From positions 124,001-188,000 of the forward strand of contig LQBI01000001.1 in assembly GCA_002030045.1 (NCBI GenBank): a stretch of 64,000 bases of DNA, written 5' to 3'. Shown one piece after another: positions 41,791-51,298 of the stretch. Positions within the stretch are counted from its first letter, which is position 1. Every line of letters starts with the position of its first letter. The notes under the pieces were generated by a model, which did no database searches, was not told the DNA's origin, and saw nothing but the letters and a program-made list of their open reading frames with translations. A program made the position numbers and the translations under genes. This DNA comes from Candidatus Aegiribacteria sp. MLS_C. GTDB taxonomy: Bacteria > Fermentibacterota > Fermentibacteria > Fermentibacterales > JCC-6.

Positions 41791-42314
41791 GGGTGTTCGT
41801 GGCGCTTTCCCTTCCGGGGGGCGTGCTGGACGGAATAGAACGATGGAAGGGTCCCCTGGCGGGGAGGTACCCCTCCCTGAGCTGGGTCAGCAGGGACAGA
41901 ATGCACATGACACTCAGGTTCTACGGCGATATTCCGCGGGACTCCCTCGGCAGGATCAACGGCGTGTTGGAAGAATGGACCCCCGGTCCCCTGAAGTTCA
42001 CTATCGGCAGACTTGGGTCCTTTGGCAGTGGAGGTTCGCCTTCAGTATACTGGCTTGGTGGGGAGTTCCCTCCCGAGGTGGTGTCCATCGCCCGAAGACT
42101 GGGGAAGATCCCCGACGACAGAGGGAGGGTCGCCGGAAAGGTCTTCGTTCCCCATCTCACGGTGGCAAGGAGGCGCAGCGGTATCGTCCCCCTCCTGGAA
42201 CCGCCGGATGAGATGGCGGGAGAGATCACGGAAGTGTCGATCATAGACAGCATGTTGACATCCGGGGGTCCGGAGTACACATACCTGAGGAGATACGGTT
42301 TACATAACGTCTGA
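41787..42314 (+). CDS. thpR: RNA 2',3'-cyclic phosphodiesterase
   Basis: A 175-residue 2H phosphoesterase. The two catalytic motifs are HMTLRF and HLTVAR. It opens RVFVALSLP, the family start, and overlaps the cinA-type stop by four bases (ATGA). In E. coli ThpR opens cyclic phosphates on tRNA or small RNA ends. Followed by recA 11 bases later. Confidence 0.92.
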   Translation: MRVFVALSLPGGVLDGIERWKGPLAGRYPSLSWVSRDRMHMTLRFYGDIPRDSLGRINGVLEEWTPGPLKFTIGRLGSFGSGGSPSVYWLGGEFPPEVVSIARRLGKIPDDRGRVAGKVFVPHLTVARRRSGIVPLLEPPDEMAGEITEVSIIDSMLTSGGPEYTYLRRYGLHNV

Positions 42315-42325
42315 GAGGTGGTCCA

Positions 42326-43393
42326 ATGGCGGCTAGGAAAGGCAGGTCCGAGGACAAGGAGAAGGCCCTGAAGGCTGCATTCCATCAGATACAGAAGCAG
42401 TTCGGGCAGGGAGCGGTCATGCGGCTGGGCGAGAACGTACACATGAAGGTGGACGTGATCCCCACGGGTTCGCTGGCGCTTGACGCCGCCCTTGGCATAG
42501 GCGGTATCCCCAGGGGAAGGGTAACGGAGATCTACGGCGCGGAAGCGTCGGGCAAGACCACACTTGCACTTCACATCATAGCAAATGCTCAGAGACTTGG
42601 CGGCGAGGTGGCTTTCATAGACGCAGAGCATGCACTGGACCCCGTCTACGCCCGTAACCTGGGAGTGAACATCGACGATCTCCTGGTGTCCCAGCCATCG
42701 AACGGCGAACAGGCGCTGGAGATAACCGAGATGCTGGTAAGGAGCAACGCGATCGACGCTGTAGTTATCGACTCGGTTGCCGCTCTGGTTCCCAGGGCAG
42801 AGATAGAGGGAGAGATGGGCGACAGCCACGTTGGTCTTCAGGCAAGGCTCATGTCCCAGGCCCTGAGGAAACTGACGGGTGTCGTATCCCAGTCGAAGTG
42901 CGCGGTGATATTCATAAACCAGATCCGCATGAAGATAGGGGTCATGTTCGGCAACCCCGAGACTACCACCGGCGGACGCGCGCTGAAGTTCTACAGCAGC
43001 GTCCGGCTGGACGTCCGCAGGGTCGCTTCCCTGAAGGACGGCGAAGAGGTGATCGGCAGCCGCACCAGGATCAAAGTGGTCAAGAACAAGCTGGCCCCTC
43101 CCTTCAGGAAGGCCGAGTGCGACATCCTTCACGGATTCGGGATATCAAGGGAGAGCGAGCTTATCGACATCGGACTGGAGAACGACCTTCTTACGAGGCG
43201 CGGCACATGGTACTCCATGGGCGACATGCAGCTGGGCCAGGGCAAGGAGAAGAGCAGGCTCTTCCTGGTGGAGAACCCGGATATCGCCGACCGGCTCGAG
43301 TCGGAAATAAGGACCAGACTGGAGATCCCGGCGCCGTCAGGCGCGGCTGAAGCGGCAGCGGAACCCTCCGCAGAAGATACCGCCTCAGAATGA
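42326..43393 (+). CDS. recA: Recombinase RecA
   Basis: Walker [10 protein letters not shown] at 71-79, the catalytic [12 protein letters not shown], the [14 protein letters not shown] Walker B and DNA loops [14 protein letters not shown] and [20 protein letters not shown] are canonical. 355 residues, with a short acidic alanine/glutamate tail. ATG follows GAGAGGTGG. No LexA box was recognised upstream. It overlaps recX by four bases. Confidence 0.97.
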   Translation: MAARKGRSEDKEKALKAAFHQIQKQFGQGAVMRLGENVHMKVDVIPTGSLALDAALGIGGIPRGRVTEIYGAEASGKTTLALHIIANAQRLGGEVAFIDAEHALDPVYARNLGVNIDDLLVSQPSNGEQALEITEMLVRSNAIDAVVIDSVAALVPRAEIEGEMGDSHVGLQARLMSQALRKLTGVVSQSKCAVIFINQIRMKIGVMFGNPETTTGGRALKFYSSVRLDVRRVASLKDGEEVIGSRTRIKVVKNKLAPPFRKAECDILHGFGISRESELIDIGLENDLLTRRGTWYSMGDMQLGQGKEKSRLFLVENPDIADRLESEIRTRLEIPAPSGAAEAAAEPSAEDTASE

Positions 43394-44022
43394 CCGGCGG
43401 CCCGATTGTCCTGGAGTCCGTCAGGATAGCCAGGAAGGGCTGGACCCTGGCGGAGGGGGAAGGCCGCCGCTGGCTGCTGAGAAAAGGGACCTCGGAAAGA
43501 CTGGGACTTGGTGCGGGCTCCATTGTGGAGGTATCCGGAATGGACCGTATCGCCATAGGGGAACAGCTTCCCGCGGCACGTTCCGATGCCGAAAAATACG
43601 CTGTGCGTGCCGCGCATACCTGCGTTCAGCTCAGGGACTACCTGCGCCGCAGGGGCTACCTGCCTGACGTGATCGAAGAGATATCCCGCTGGGCCGAGGA
43701 ATCCGGCCTGGTGGACGACAGGCGATACGCGGAGGCATTCCTGCTCAACCATTCGGACAGGTCCCCGATGGGGAATCACCGCATTCGGATGGAACTGGGC
43801 AGACGTGGTATCGATCCTTCGATCGTCGGCGAACTCCTCGAGGACCGTGACATGGACGGGCTTCGCAGGATTGCGATCGACGAGGTCAGGAGGCGCTACG
43901 GTGGCTTGGAACGGGAGAAGGCCCTGAGAAGGGCCGCAGGCTACCTCTCGAGAAGAGGGTTTCCCTTCGGGACCGTGAGGCGCATTCTGGACGAGGCCTT
44001 GGGAACAGGTGAGGACGACTGA
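43390..44022 (+). CDS. recX: RecA regulator RecX
   Basis: A 210-residue RecX: repeated three-helix units with [20 protein letters not shown] and [15 protein letters not shown]. The N-terminal 70 residues are a beta extension seen in long RecX proteins. It modulates RecA filaments. ATGA overlap with recA gives translational coupling. Confidence 0.92.
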   Translation: MTGGPIVLESVRIARKGWTLAEGEGRRWLLRKGTSERLGLGAGSIVEVSGMDRIAIGEQLPAARSDAEKYAVRAAHTCVQLRDYLRRRGYLPDVIEEISRWAEESGLVDDRRYAEAFLLNHSDRSPMGNHRIRMELGRRGIDPSIVGELLEDRDMDGLRRIAIDEVRRRYGGLEREKALRRAAGYLSRRGFPFGTVRRILDEALGTGEDD

Positions 44023-44550
44023 GTGAGGGACAGGTGGTACCGCCTGTTCTGGACGGAACTGGGCCGCAGGATACTCGGAGGAGGGGAACCCCTTCCGGAA
44101 GGTATGCCGTCCCATATGTCCTCAGTGCTGGGCTTGTCCTTCCGCAAACCTCGCGGGGGGCGGATAATGGTCGGAGAGATGCTCACTCCCAGGGAATCGA
44201 GGTTCATCTACGGGAGGACATGGCGTATCCTGAGGGGAATGGGCTACAGCCGTCCCCTCAGGCTGAGTCCATGGCCGGGCGTTACACTGCTGCTGCCGTT
44301 CCATTCGGATCGAACCGCGGTTGTGCCCCAGTCCTTCTCCCGCCGCGTCCCGGAGCTGGAGAGGGCTCTGGCACTCGTGGGCAGGAACGCCGGGACAGCG
44401 GCTGTAGGCTACGGACTGGTAGTCGTGATGGCCCGCTGGAGCCTCGAAGTCCTGGAGGTGCTGGAAGCCGGAGGAGTGTCGGCCTGTTCTCTGGACATGC
44501 TCCCGGCCGTGTGCGGCAGGGGCTCATCTCCAGCGTCTTCCGGTCCTTGA
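44023..44550 (+). CDS. Hypothetical protein after recX
   Basis: A 175-residue soluble, basic protein starting at GTG 44023 directly after the recX stop. No motif recognised; segments RWYRLFWTELGRRIL and SRFIYGRTWRILRG look helical and basic, and no signal or membrane helix is seen. Tight spacing suggests it is expressed with recA-recX. Codon use resembles neighbouring genes, which supports it being real. Confidence 0.55.
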   Translation: MRDRWYRLFWTELGRRILGGGEPLPEGMPSHMSSVLGLSFRKPRGGRIMVGEMLTPRESRFIYGRTWRILRGMGYSRPLRLSPWPGVTLLLPFHSDRTAVVPQSFSRRVPELERALALVGRNAGTAAVGYGLVVVMARWSLEVLEVLEAGGVSACSLDMLPAVCGRGSSPASSGP

Positions 44551-44770
44551 CTTTCTGATGAAATTGTAACAGTTTAGCCGTTCCCTTCGGTGTTCCACCG
44601 GCGCACCGTCCGACCATTGCGTTGCGGGGAGACGGGTGACGGCGGGAATGAGGGTCCGCATGGTTCTCACATGCCGGGGGACTATGGATACAAAGTGTTC
44701 AACACCTTGCAGTTCTATCTCACGGTCTGCAGGGATGAAATGGTGTATTGCGCAGCGGAGGTCAGGAAAA
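44551..44770. other. Gap before the ribosomal protein operon
   Basis: About 220 bases with no gene. The L13 operon probably begins here. TTGACT occurs at 44547-44552 but no matching -10 at normal spacing; no attenuator with T-run is visible. It could hold an autoregulatory leader for L13, which I cannot show. Confidence 0.4.
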
Positions 44771-45199
44771 GTGAAGACGTATTCGGCCAAGACCGGGGAG
44801 ATCGAAAGGAGATGGTGGCACGTGGATGCCGCCGGATACTCTCCGGGAAGACTTGCTTCGAGGATCGCAATGATCCTCCAGGGCAAGAACAAACCGGTTT
44901 ACACTCCCCATGTGGACACCGGCGATTTCGTGATAGTCACCAACGTGGAGAAGATGGACTTCACGGGAAGGAAGCTGGAACAGAAGGAGTACGGGAGGCA
45001 TACCGGGTATCCGGGAGGAAGGAAGACCACCAGCATCAGGGAAGTGCTGGAGAAGCATCCTGACAGGATACTACGGAAGGCCGTGCGCGGAATGCTGCCC
45101 AAGAACAGGCTGGCAAGGCAGCAGATCAGGAAGCTCAAGATCTTTGCCGGCAGTGAACATCCACATCAGGCCCAGAACCCTCAGGCTCTGGAACTGTAG
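44771..45199 (+). CDS. rplM: 50S ribosomal protein L13
   Basis: 142 residues from GTG 44771 (GGAGG and AGGA upstream), the normal L13 length. It carries RRWWHVDAAGYSPGRLAS, GDFVIVTNVEKMDFTG and AVRGMLPKNRLARQQ. Frames extending left to 44590-44636 are not part of the family. L13 and S9 are adjacent as in most bacteria. Confidence 0.95.
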   Translation: MKTYSAKTGEIERRWWHVDAAGYSPGRLASRIAMILQGKNKPVYTPHVDTGDFVIVTNVEKMDFTGRKLEQKEYGRHTGYPGGRKTTSIREVLEKHPDRILRKAVRGMLPKNRLARQQIRKLKIFAGSEHPHQAQNPQALEL

Positions 45200-45216
45200 C
45201 TGTCAGGGGTGGTTGA

Positions 45217-45603
45217 ATGAATCAGCACATAGGCGTAGGAAGAAGGAAGAGTGCCACGGCCCGGTGCTATCTGAAGCCCGGCAAGGGACAGATAAGGATA
45301 AACCACAGGGACCCGGGTGAGTATTTCTGTCATCTCTCACAGCTGGAACACGCCCTGGAGCCCCTCGAGCTCCTGGGAGTGGCCCGGGACTTCGACGTTA
45401 CCGTAAACGTCAGGGGCGGAGGGATAACCGGACAGGCCGGAGCCATCAGGCTTGGGATCGCAAGGGCTCTCGTGGAACTCAACCCCGATTTCAGGTCGTC
45501 TCTCAAGGCAGAGGGAATGCTGAGAAGGGATCCCAGGACCGTCGAGAGGAAGAAGTACGGTCAGCCCAAGGCGAGAAAGAGATTCCAGTTCTCCAAGAGA
45601 TAG
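45217..45603 (+). CDS. rpsI: 30S ribosomal protein S9
   Basis: 128 residues starting HIGVGRRKSATARCYL and ending with the S9 hallmark GQPKARKRFQFSKR whose terminal Lys/Arg reaches the P-site tRNA. VRGGGITGQAGAIRLGIARAL, in parts, is the conserved core. ATG 45217 with GGGGTGG upstream. Confidence 0.96.
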   Translation: MNQHIGVGRRKSATARCYLKPGKGQIRINHRDPGEYFCHLSQLEHALEPLELLGVARDFDVTVNVRGGGITGQAGAIRLGIARALVELNPDFRSSLKAEGMLRRDPRTVERKKYGQPKARKRFQFSKR

Positions 45604-45693
45604 GATCCCGGGATGCCGCGCCTTCCGCAGAGGCTCGTTCCTGACGGTGGCGTGGGCGACTAACACACACGGCCGGTGGTGACTGACCCGGTG

Positions 45694-45709
45694 TCCCCCG
45701 AAAGGGGGA
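45694..45709 (+). promoter_or_regulatory. GAAA-tetraloop hairpin in the rpsB leader
   Basis: TCCCCC (45694-45699), GAAA loop and GGGGGA (45704-45709) form a stable hairpin 45 bases before the rpsB ATG, in a 150-base leader. Many rpsB leaders carry S2-responsive structures; this one is a candidate but has not been matched to a known class. Confidence 0.45.
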
Positions 45710-45753
45710 TCGGTCTGATCAAGCCGGTCGGAGGTAAACCGAAAGGACAAGTC

Positions 45754-46752
45754 ATGCAGATACCTTCCATGCAGGAGATGCTGGAGGCCGGAATACATTT
45801 CGGCCACCAGAAGAGCAGATGGAACCCGAAGATGCGCAACTACATCTTCATGGCCCGTAACGGTATACACATAATAGACCTGAAGAAGTCGAGGGCTCTC
45901 CTGGAAGAGGCCGCGAACCTCGTATCCAGGACGGTATCCTCCGGCAAGAACGTTCTCTTCGTCGCCACCAAGAAGCAGGGCAGGGAATGCGTCAGGGAGC
46001 ATGCCGTCAGGAGCGGCCAGTACTACGTCACCGAGAGGTGGATGGGTGGCATGCTCACGAACTTCAGCACGATCTCCGGAGGCATAGAGACCCTCAACGA
46101 ACTGGAGAAGCTGGAGAAGGAGGGTTACCCTCCCAGCATGACGAAGAAGGAGATCCTCAGAAAGAAGCGCCACTACGAGAAGCTCGAGAAGGACCTGTCC
46201 GGTATACGCAACATGAAGAAGCTGCCGGGAGTGGTGGTAGTGGTGGACATCAAGAAGGAACAGATAGCGGTCAAGGAAGCCAGGAAGCTGGGCATTCCAT
46301 GCATCGGGCTGGTGGACACGAACTGCGATCCCACAGAAGTTGACTATCCTATCCCCGGGAACGACGACGCCATCAAGTCCATCTCCATGATAATAGGCAC
46401 GCTGGCCGACTACGCCATTCTCGGTTCCGAGGGCGCCGGCAGCGGTGAGAATGAGTTGACCCCTCAGGAGATGGAGGCCGGGGCCGAGCAGCCGGCTTCC
46501 CAGATAAAGATCGAGGATTACATCTCCGAGGAGGAGGACGACGTTCCATCCAAGCCGAAGAAGCCAGCGAGGAAGCGGAAGCCGGTCAGGAAGTCCCCCG
46601 AGAACGGTGAAGAAGCCGAGGATGAGACCAGGAAGCCCGACAGGAAGACAACCAGGAAGACTACTGCCAGGACCATGGACGAGGAACCGTCACCGGAACA
46701 GCCCCGGGAGAATTCCGAGGTCTCCGATGAAGGAAAGGACCCGGGTGAATGA
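45754..46752 (+). CDS. rpsB: 30S ribosomal protein S2 with long C-terminal extension
   Basis: 332 residues from ATG 45754 (AAAGGA seven bases upstream). Residues 1-230 are S2: [47 protein letters not shown] and GLVDTNCDP. The last 100 residues are a low-complexity tail, first acidic (ISEEEDDVP) then lysine/arginine-rich ([22 protein letters not shown]). E. coli S2 has 241 residues. The tail may bind rRNA or be disordered. Confidence 0.95.
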   Translation: MQIPSMQEMLEAGIHFGHQKSRWNPKMRNYIFMARNGIHIIDLKKSRALLEEAANLVSRTVSSGKNVLFVATKKQGRECVREHAVRSGQYYVTERWMGGMLTNFSTISGGIETLNELEKLEKEGYPPSMTKKEILRKKRHYEKLEKDLSGIRNMKKLPGVVVVVDIKKEQIAVKEARKLGIPCIGLVDTNCDPTEVDYPIPGNDDAIKSISMIIGTLADYAILGSEGAGSGENELTPQEMEAGAEQPASQIKIEDYISEEEDDVPSKPKKPARKRKPVRKSPENGEEAEDETRKPDRKTTRKTTARTMDEEPSPEQPRENSEVSDEGKDPGE

Positions 46753-47348
46753 TGGACATCAATCTCGACGATCTCAAACAGCTCAGGAAAGCCACCGGGG
46801 CCGGAATTGTGGATTGCAAGAAGGCTCTCGAGGAGAGCGGCGGCGATATGCAGCAGGCCATAACCATTCTCAGGGAGAAGGGCATCAAGGTCGCTTCAAA
46901 GAAGGCCAGCCGGGAAGCGGAAGAGGGTCTGGTGACAGCGTACATCCATCCCCCCGGAAAGCTGGGTGTGCTGGTGGAGATCAACTGCGAGACCGATTTC
47001 GTCGCCAGGACCGATGATTTCCAGGCGTTCGCAAAGAAGGTGGCGATGCACATAGCCGCCTACCCGCCCGCCGTCGTATCCAGGGACGATCTGTCCTCCG
47101 AGGCAGTGCAGGCTGAACGCAACATACTCATGGCACAGCTGGGGGATTCCGGCAAGCCGGCCCAGATAATCGAGAAGATAATCGACGGCAGAATGGAGAA
47201 GTTCTTCTCCGAGAACTGCCTCCTCGACCAGGAATGGTCTGACGACCCTGACGTGGGTACCGTGAGGGATGCTCTGACCGACCTGATCGGAAAGCTGAGG
47301 GAGAACATCGTCATAAACCGCTTCGCAAGGTTCTCCATAGGCTCCTGA
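46749..47348 (+). CDS. tsf: Elongation factor Ts
   Basis: Nucleotide exchange factor for EF-Tu. The N-terminal UBA-like domain ([19 protein letters not shown]) and the catalytic TDFV segment ([13 protein letters not shown]) are intact. At 199 residues it is the short form with one core subdomain, as in Thermus, rather than the 280-residue E. coli type. Start overlaps rpsB by four bases. Confidence 0.95.
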   Translation: MMDINLDDLKQLRKATGAGIVDCKKALEESGGDMQQAITILREKGIKVASKKASREAEEGLVTAYIHPPGKLGVLVEINCETDFVARTDDFQAFAKKVAMHIAAYPPAVVSRDDLSSEAVQAERNILMAQLGDSGKPAQIIEKIIDGRMEKFFSENCLLDQEWSDDPDVGTVRDALTDLIGKLRENIVINRFARFSIGS

Positions 47349-48082
47349 TGATGCAGGAGCCCCCGGCGACATCGGACCGGGTACTGCTGAAGCTCAGCGG
47401 CGAGGTGCTGGCCGGGGGTTCCGGCCATGGCATCGATGCTTCCGTGCTGGAAGGCGTTTCCGCACCGGTCCTTGAACTCTCCTCGCAGGGATGCGGGATT
47501 GGAATAGTCGTTGGAGGGGGCAACTTCATCCGCGGACGGGACCTGGCCTCGGCCGGAAGGATCACCGGTGACCAGATGGGAATGCTGGCCACGATGATCA
47601 ACGGCCTTGCGCTGAGAGATGCGCTGCGGACCATGGGGGGAGCAGCTGCTGCCCTCTCCGCTATTCCCGTGGAAGGTATCTTCGAGACCTTTTCCCCCGA
47701 TCTCGCCTGCGACTACCTGGACCGCGGGTTCGTAGTGATATACGTAGGGGGTACGGGCAACCCGCTCCTGACCACCGACACGGCCGCAGCCCTGAGAGCT
47801 GTTCAGACCGGATGCAGCAGGCTCCTGAAGGGAACCAAGGTGGACGGTGTCTACGATGCGGACCCAGAATCCGTACCCGGGGCCAGGAAGTATGCGACCA
47901 TCTCATACGATCAAGTGCTAAGGTCGGGCCTGAAGGTGATGGATGCGGCGGCAGTGGCCATTTGCAGGGAGGCCGGACTTCCTATTAGTGTTTTCGATGT
48001 ATGGAAGCCGGAGAATATCGTGAAGGTCTACCGCGATCCTTCACTGGGAAGCCTGATAGGGGGATACGAGGATGATCGATGA
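47348..48082 (+). CDS. pyrH: UMP kinase
   Basis: Phosphorylates UMP to UDP; bacterial amino-acid-kinase-fold enzyme. LLKLSGEVLAG at the start, VGGGNFIRGRD, GGTGNPLLTTDTAAALRA and KVDGVYDADPE are diagnostic. 244 residues. The ATG overlaps the tsf stop (TGATG). The order tsf-pyrH-frr is very widely conserved. Confidence 0.96.
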   Translation: MMQEPPATSDRVLLKLSGEVLAGGSGHGIDASVLEGVSAPVLELSSQGCGIGIVVGGGNFIRGRDLASAGRITGDQMGMLATMINGLALRDALRTMGGAAAALSAIPVEGIFETFSPDLACDYLDRGFVVIYVGGTGNPLLTTDTAAALRAVQTGCSRLLKGTKVDGVYDADPESVPGARKYATISYDQVLRSGLKVMDAAAVAICREAGLPISVFDVWKPENIVKVYRDPSLGSLIGGYEDDR

Positions 48083-48629
48083 ACTGATGAAGGACATCAG
48101 GTCCAGGATGAAGGCGGCGGTGGACAGCACCGCAAGGGAGATGGCCGTCATAAGGACGGGCAAGGCCAGCCCGGCTCTCCTCGATAACCTCAGGGTCGAG
48201 TGCTGGGGCGGATTGCATCCCATCAAGCAGGTGGCAGGCATATCAGCCCCGGAAGCCCGCCTCATAGTCATCCAGCCCTTCGATCCGTCAACGTCCGATG
48301 CCATAGTCAGGGCAATACAGAAATCCGACCTGGGCCTCAGGGCCAGCGCTGACGGACCGGTCATAAGGATACCGGTACCCAAGCTCTCCGACGAGAGAAG
48401 GCAGGAACTGGACCGTCTGGTCAAGAAACTGGCAGAGCAGGGCAGGACCTCCATAAGGAACGTCAGGAGGAGCGGGAACGACGAACTGCACAGGGCCAGG
48501 AAGGACAGCGAGATCACGGAGGATGAGGAACACAGTGGAATGGCCGAGGTCCAGGAGGCAGCGGACGGGGCAATCGCAGAGATAGACAGGTTCCTCGAGG
48601 CCAAGGAGAAAGAGATCCTAGAGGTCTGA
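48072..48629 (+). CDS. frr: Ribosome recycling factor
   Basis: 185 residues with TGKASPALLDNLRVE-type N-terminal region (RTGKASPALLDNLRV), the PFDPSTSDAIVRAI hinge segment and the C-terminal helix RRSGNDELHRARKD. With EF-G it splits post-termination ribosomes. It starts 11 bases inside pyrH, so translation is coupled. Confidence 0.95.
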   Translation: MIDELMKDIRSRMKAAVDSTAREMAVIRTGKASPALLDNLRVECWGGLHPIKQVAGISAPEARLIVIQPFDPSTSDAIVRAIQKSDLGLRASADGPVIRIPVPKLSDERRQELDRLVKKLAEQGRTSIRNVRRSGNDELHRARKDSEITEDEEHSGMAEVQEAADGAIAEIDRFLEAKEKEILEV

Positions 48630-48633
48630 TGCA

Positions 48634-49365
48634 TTGACCAGCTCCTCGCCTTCCGTACTGGCTCCCCTCACCCATCTGGGCATAATAATGGACGGCAACG
48701 GCCGCTGGGCCAGGTCGCGGGGTCTGAAACGGATCGAGGGCCACAAGGCCGCCGAGACATCCATACATGAATCAGTGGAATACTGCGGTGAGACTGGAAT
48801 AGGCTACCTGACGCTCTATGCATTCTCTACCGAGAACTGGAAGCGGCCCAGGGCGGAGGTCGGTTTCATCATGGCCCTGCTGAAGAGGTTCATCAGGAGG
48901 AACATAGACAGCCTGGACCAGAACCGCGTGAGGGTCAGGGCCACCGGCAGGCTGAATGACCTTCCCGCGGGTCCTCTGAGGGAACTCCGTTCAGCCATGG
49001 AAAGGACCGCCGGGAATGACGGTCTCCAGCTTATCCTCGCCCTGAGCTACGGCGGCAGGGCCGAACTGGTGGACGGTTTCCGGAGGATAGCCGGCATGGT
49101 TCGGAACGGTGATATCTCCCCGGAGGGAATAACGGAGGATACCATCTCCTCCAGCCTCTACCTGCCCGACGTTCCCGATCCGGATCTTGTCATCAGGACA
49201 AGCGGAGAACTCAGGCTGTCCAATTTCCTGCTGTGGCAGTCGGCCTATTCGGAACTGTACTTCACGGATGTACTGTGGCCCGATTTCAGGAAGAAGCATC
49301 TGATGGAGGCTGTCGAGGAGTACCGTCGCCGAAGAAGACGCTTCGGCGAGGTCGATGACGTCTGA
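48634..49365 (+). CDS. uppS: Undecaprenyl diphosphate synthase
   Basis: Makes the C55 lipid carrier for cell-wall precursors. Catalytic and substrate motifs: GIIMDGNGRWARSRG, LTLYAFSTENWKRP and the C-terminal RTSGELRLSNFLLWQSAYSE (in parts). 243 residues from TTG 48634. The Asp in MDGNGRW is the magnesium-linked catalytic residue. Confidence 0.95.
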   Translation: MTSSSPSVLAPLTHLGIIMDGNGRWARSRGLKRIEGHKAAETSIHESVEYCGETGIGYLTLYAFSTENWKRPRAEVGFIMALLKRFIRRNIDSLDQNRVRVRATGRLNDLPAGPLRELRSAMERTAGNDGLQLILALSYGGRAELVDGFRRIAGMVRNGDISPEGITEDTISSSLYLPDVPDPDLVIRTSGELRLSNFLLWQSAYSELYFTDVLWPDFRKKHLMEAVEEYRRRRRRFGEVDDV

Positions 49366-50183
49366 TGGGAAGGTTCAGCGCGCTCTCAAGCCGAGTGGCG
49401 GTGGCCGTACCCGGAGCAGGGCTTTTCGCCGCTGTCGCGTTCATCGATTCCGATCTTCTCACGGTAGCCTTCTTCGCCCTCATCGCCTTCCTCACGACCA
49501 TGGAGGCTGTACGCCTGCTGGGTCCTTCAGCCTTTCCGATCACCCTGACCGCCGCGGTCCTCGCCGGGGGATCGACGGTTTCCGTGGCCCTTCTCTCCCC
49601 GGGACTCTCCATGGTCCTGCTTCCGCTGCCCGGAGTGGTCGTTTCGTTAATGCAGGTGCTCGGGGATGGGGTCGAAGGCGCCAGGAGGCGCACGGCCGGA
49701 CTCACTGGTCTCACCGTCATGATCTCTCTCTGCTTCGGGCTGATGGCCAGGATGAGGACCGATTTCGAATCCCCATGGGTCATGTTCATACCGCTGCTGT
49801 TGTGCTGGATTGGTGATTCCCTGGCCTATTTCGCAGGGTCCGCCTTCGGCAGGCACAAGATGGCGCCCTCGGTGAGCCCGGCCAAATCATGGGAGGGGTT
49901 CGGAGCGGGTATCGCGGGATCGGTGGCCGGAGCCCTTCTCGCGGGAACCCTGGGAGCCGGTTTCGGCGCCGGAGCAATGATCGCGGCGGGTCTGGCCGGA
50001 GGAGCGGCCGCAGTATCGGGTGACCTGCTGGAATCCGCCCTGAAGCGTGACGCCGGCATGAAGGACTCAGGGGCCCTTCTGTCGGGTCACGGGGGTCTTC
50101 TGGACAGGTTCGACAGCCTTCTGGCTGCGGTACCCGTGGTATGGGCGATCATGTTCATCTCCTCCGAATGGGCAGTGCTGTGA
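49365..50183 (+). CDS. cdsA: Phosphatidate cytidylyltransferase
   Basis: Makes CDP-diacylglycerol, the substrate for both CDP-alcohol transferases in this window. About eight membrane helices and the CdsA signature: SPAKSWEGFGAG, then SGDLLESALKRDAG and KDSGALLSGHGGLLDRFDS. 272 residues; start overlaps the uppS stop by one base. Confidence 0.94.
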   Translation: MGRFSALSSRVAVAVPGAGLFAAVAFIDSDLLTVAFFALIAFLTTMEAVRLLGPSAFPITLTAAVLAGGSTVSVALLSPGLSMVLLPLPGVVVSLMQVLGDGVEGARRRTAGLTGLTVMISLCFGLMARMRTDFESPWVMFIPLLLCWIGDSLAYFAGSAFGRHKMAPSVSPAKSWEGFGAGIAGSVAGALLAGTLGAGFGAGAMIAAGLAGGAAAVSGDLLESALKRDAGMKDSGALLSGHGGLLDRFDSLLAAVPVVWAIMFISSEWAVL

Positions 50184-51298
50184 ACCCCAGGCGGGTGGCG
50201 GTACTTGGAAGCACTGGCTCCATAGGCAGGCAGGCGCTGGAAGTCATCTCCTCCAGGGAAGACCTGCTCCTTCATTCGATCCTGTGCGGTTCCGACCTGG
50301 AGTCACTGTCCGACCAGGTTTCCCGGTTCTCTCCCGGCATCGCCGCCGTGGTAGACCCCGCTGAAAGCTGTCCCGGTTCAATGGTCTGCGGTCCTTCGGC
50401 GGTCAGGTCTGCGGTGGAGGGGGCCGATCTGGTGCTCAATGCAATAGTTGGAAGCGCCGGACTGGAGGCCAGCATTCTCTGCAGGGACCTGGGAATTCCC
50501 CTCGCCCTGGCGAACAAGGAGAGCCTGGTCGTGGGGGGCGAACTGCTCAGGGAGTTCATAGCCTCCGGCAGGGTGATACCCGTGGACAGTGAACACAGCA
50601 CGATATTCAGGTGTCTCCAGGGGGAACGGGACAGGGTCAGGGGTGTTACACTGACAGCCAGCGGAGGTTCGGCAAGGGACGTTCCTCTCGATGAGATCGA
50701 CCACCTGCCAGTCCATCGGATACTGGACCACCCGACATGGCGGATGGGGGCGAGGATAACCGTGGATTCGGCCACCATGGTGAACAAGGCCTTCGAGGTG
50801 ATAGAGGCCGGATGGCTGTTTCCTGACCTCCCTGTGGATGTGGTAGTTCATCCCCAGAGCATCGTGCATTCCCTGGTCAGGCTCAGCGACGGCTCCTGGA
50901 AGGCCCTGCTCGGGCAACCGGACATGAGTATCCCCCTGCAGTACGCCCTGACCTGGCCACGGTGCGATAACTGCGTCATTGCCCGGGACGGACCGCTGGA
51001 CTGGGGTCCACTTGAGTTCATGCCGCTGGAGAGCGGGCGATACCCGGCCTTCGACGTGGTCTCGGTCGCGGGGAATGAAGGCGGCACGGCTCCCGCGGCG
51101 GCGAACGCGGCGGACGAAGTTGCTGTGGAGGCTTACCTTGAAGACAGGATAAGCTTTGGGGACATAGCCGTGGTCATTTCCTCCGTCCTGGAGGGTCACA
51201 GAAAAACGGCGGTCTCATCGCTCGAAGACGTGATGAACGCCGATGCGGAAGCCCGTGCCTCTGCACGGAAGGTGGTGGACAGACTGTGCTCAGCGTGA
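50180..51298 (+). CDS. dxr: 1-deoxy-D-xylulose-5-phosphate reductoisomerase
   Basis: Second step of the MEP isoprenoid route, supplying UppS. NADPH motif VLGSTGSIGRQAL, ANKESLVVGGE, PVDSEHSTIFRCLQG and TLTASGGSARD are present. GTG 50180 overlaps the cdsA stop; ATG 50168 further left would add four residues. 372 residues, normal. Confidence 0.95.
   Translation: MNPRRVAVLGSTGSIGRQALEVISSREDLLLHSILCGSDLESLSDQVSRFSPGIAAVVDPAESCPGSMVCGPSAVRSAVEGADLVLNAIVGSAGLEASILCRDLGIPLALANKESLVVGGELLREFIASGRVIPVDSEHSTIFRCLQGERDRVRGVTLTASGGSARDVPLDEIDHLPVHRILDHPTWRMGARITVDSATMVNKAFEVIEAGWLFPDLPVDVVVHPQSIVHSLVRLSDGSWKALLGQPDMSIPLQYALTWPRCDNCVIARDGPLDWGPLEFMPLESGRYPAFDVVSVAGNEGGTAPAAANAADEVAVEAYLEDRISFGDIAVVISSVLEGHRKTAVSSLEDVMNADAEARASARKVVDRLCSA

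Noticed and set aside
41921-43132. 403-codon leftward open frame across thpR and recA
   Set aside because: It is antisense to two certain genes and exists because GC-rich codon use leaves few stops in that frame; the translation has no family resemblance.
43129-44115. 328-codon leftward frame across recA end and recX
   Set aside because: Antisense shadow of recX; composition of the translation is not protein-like.
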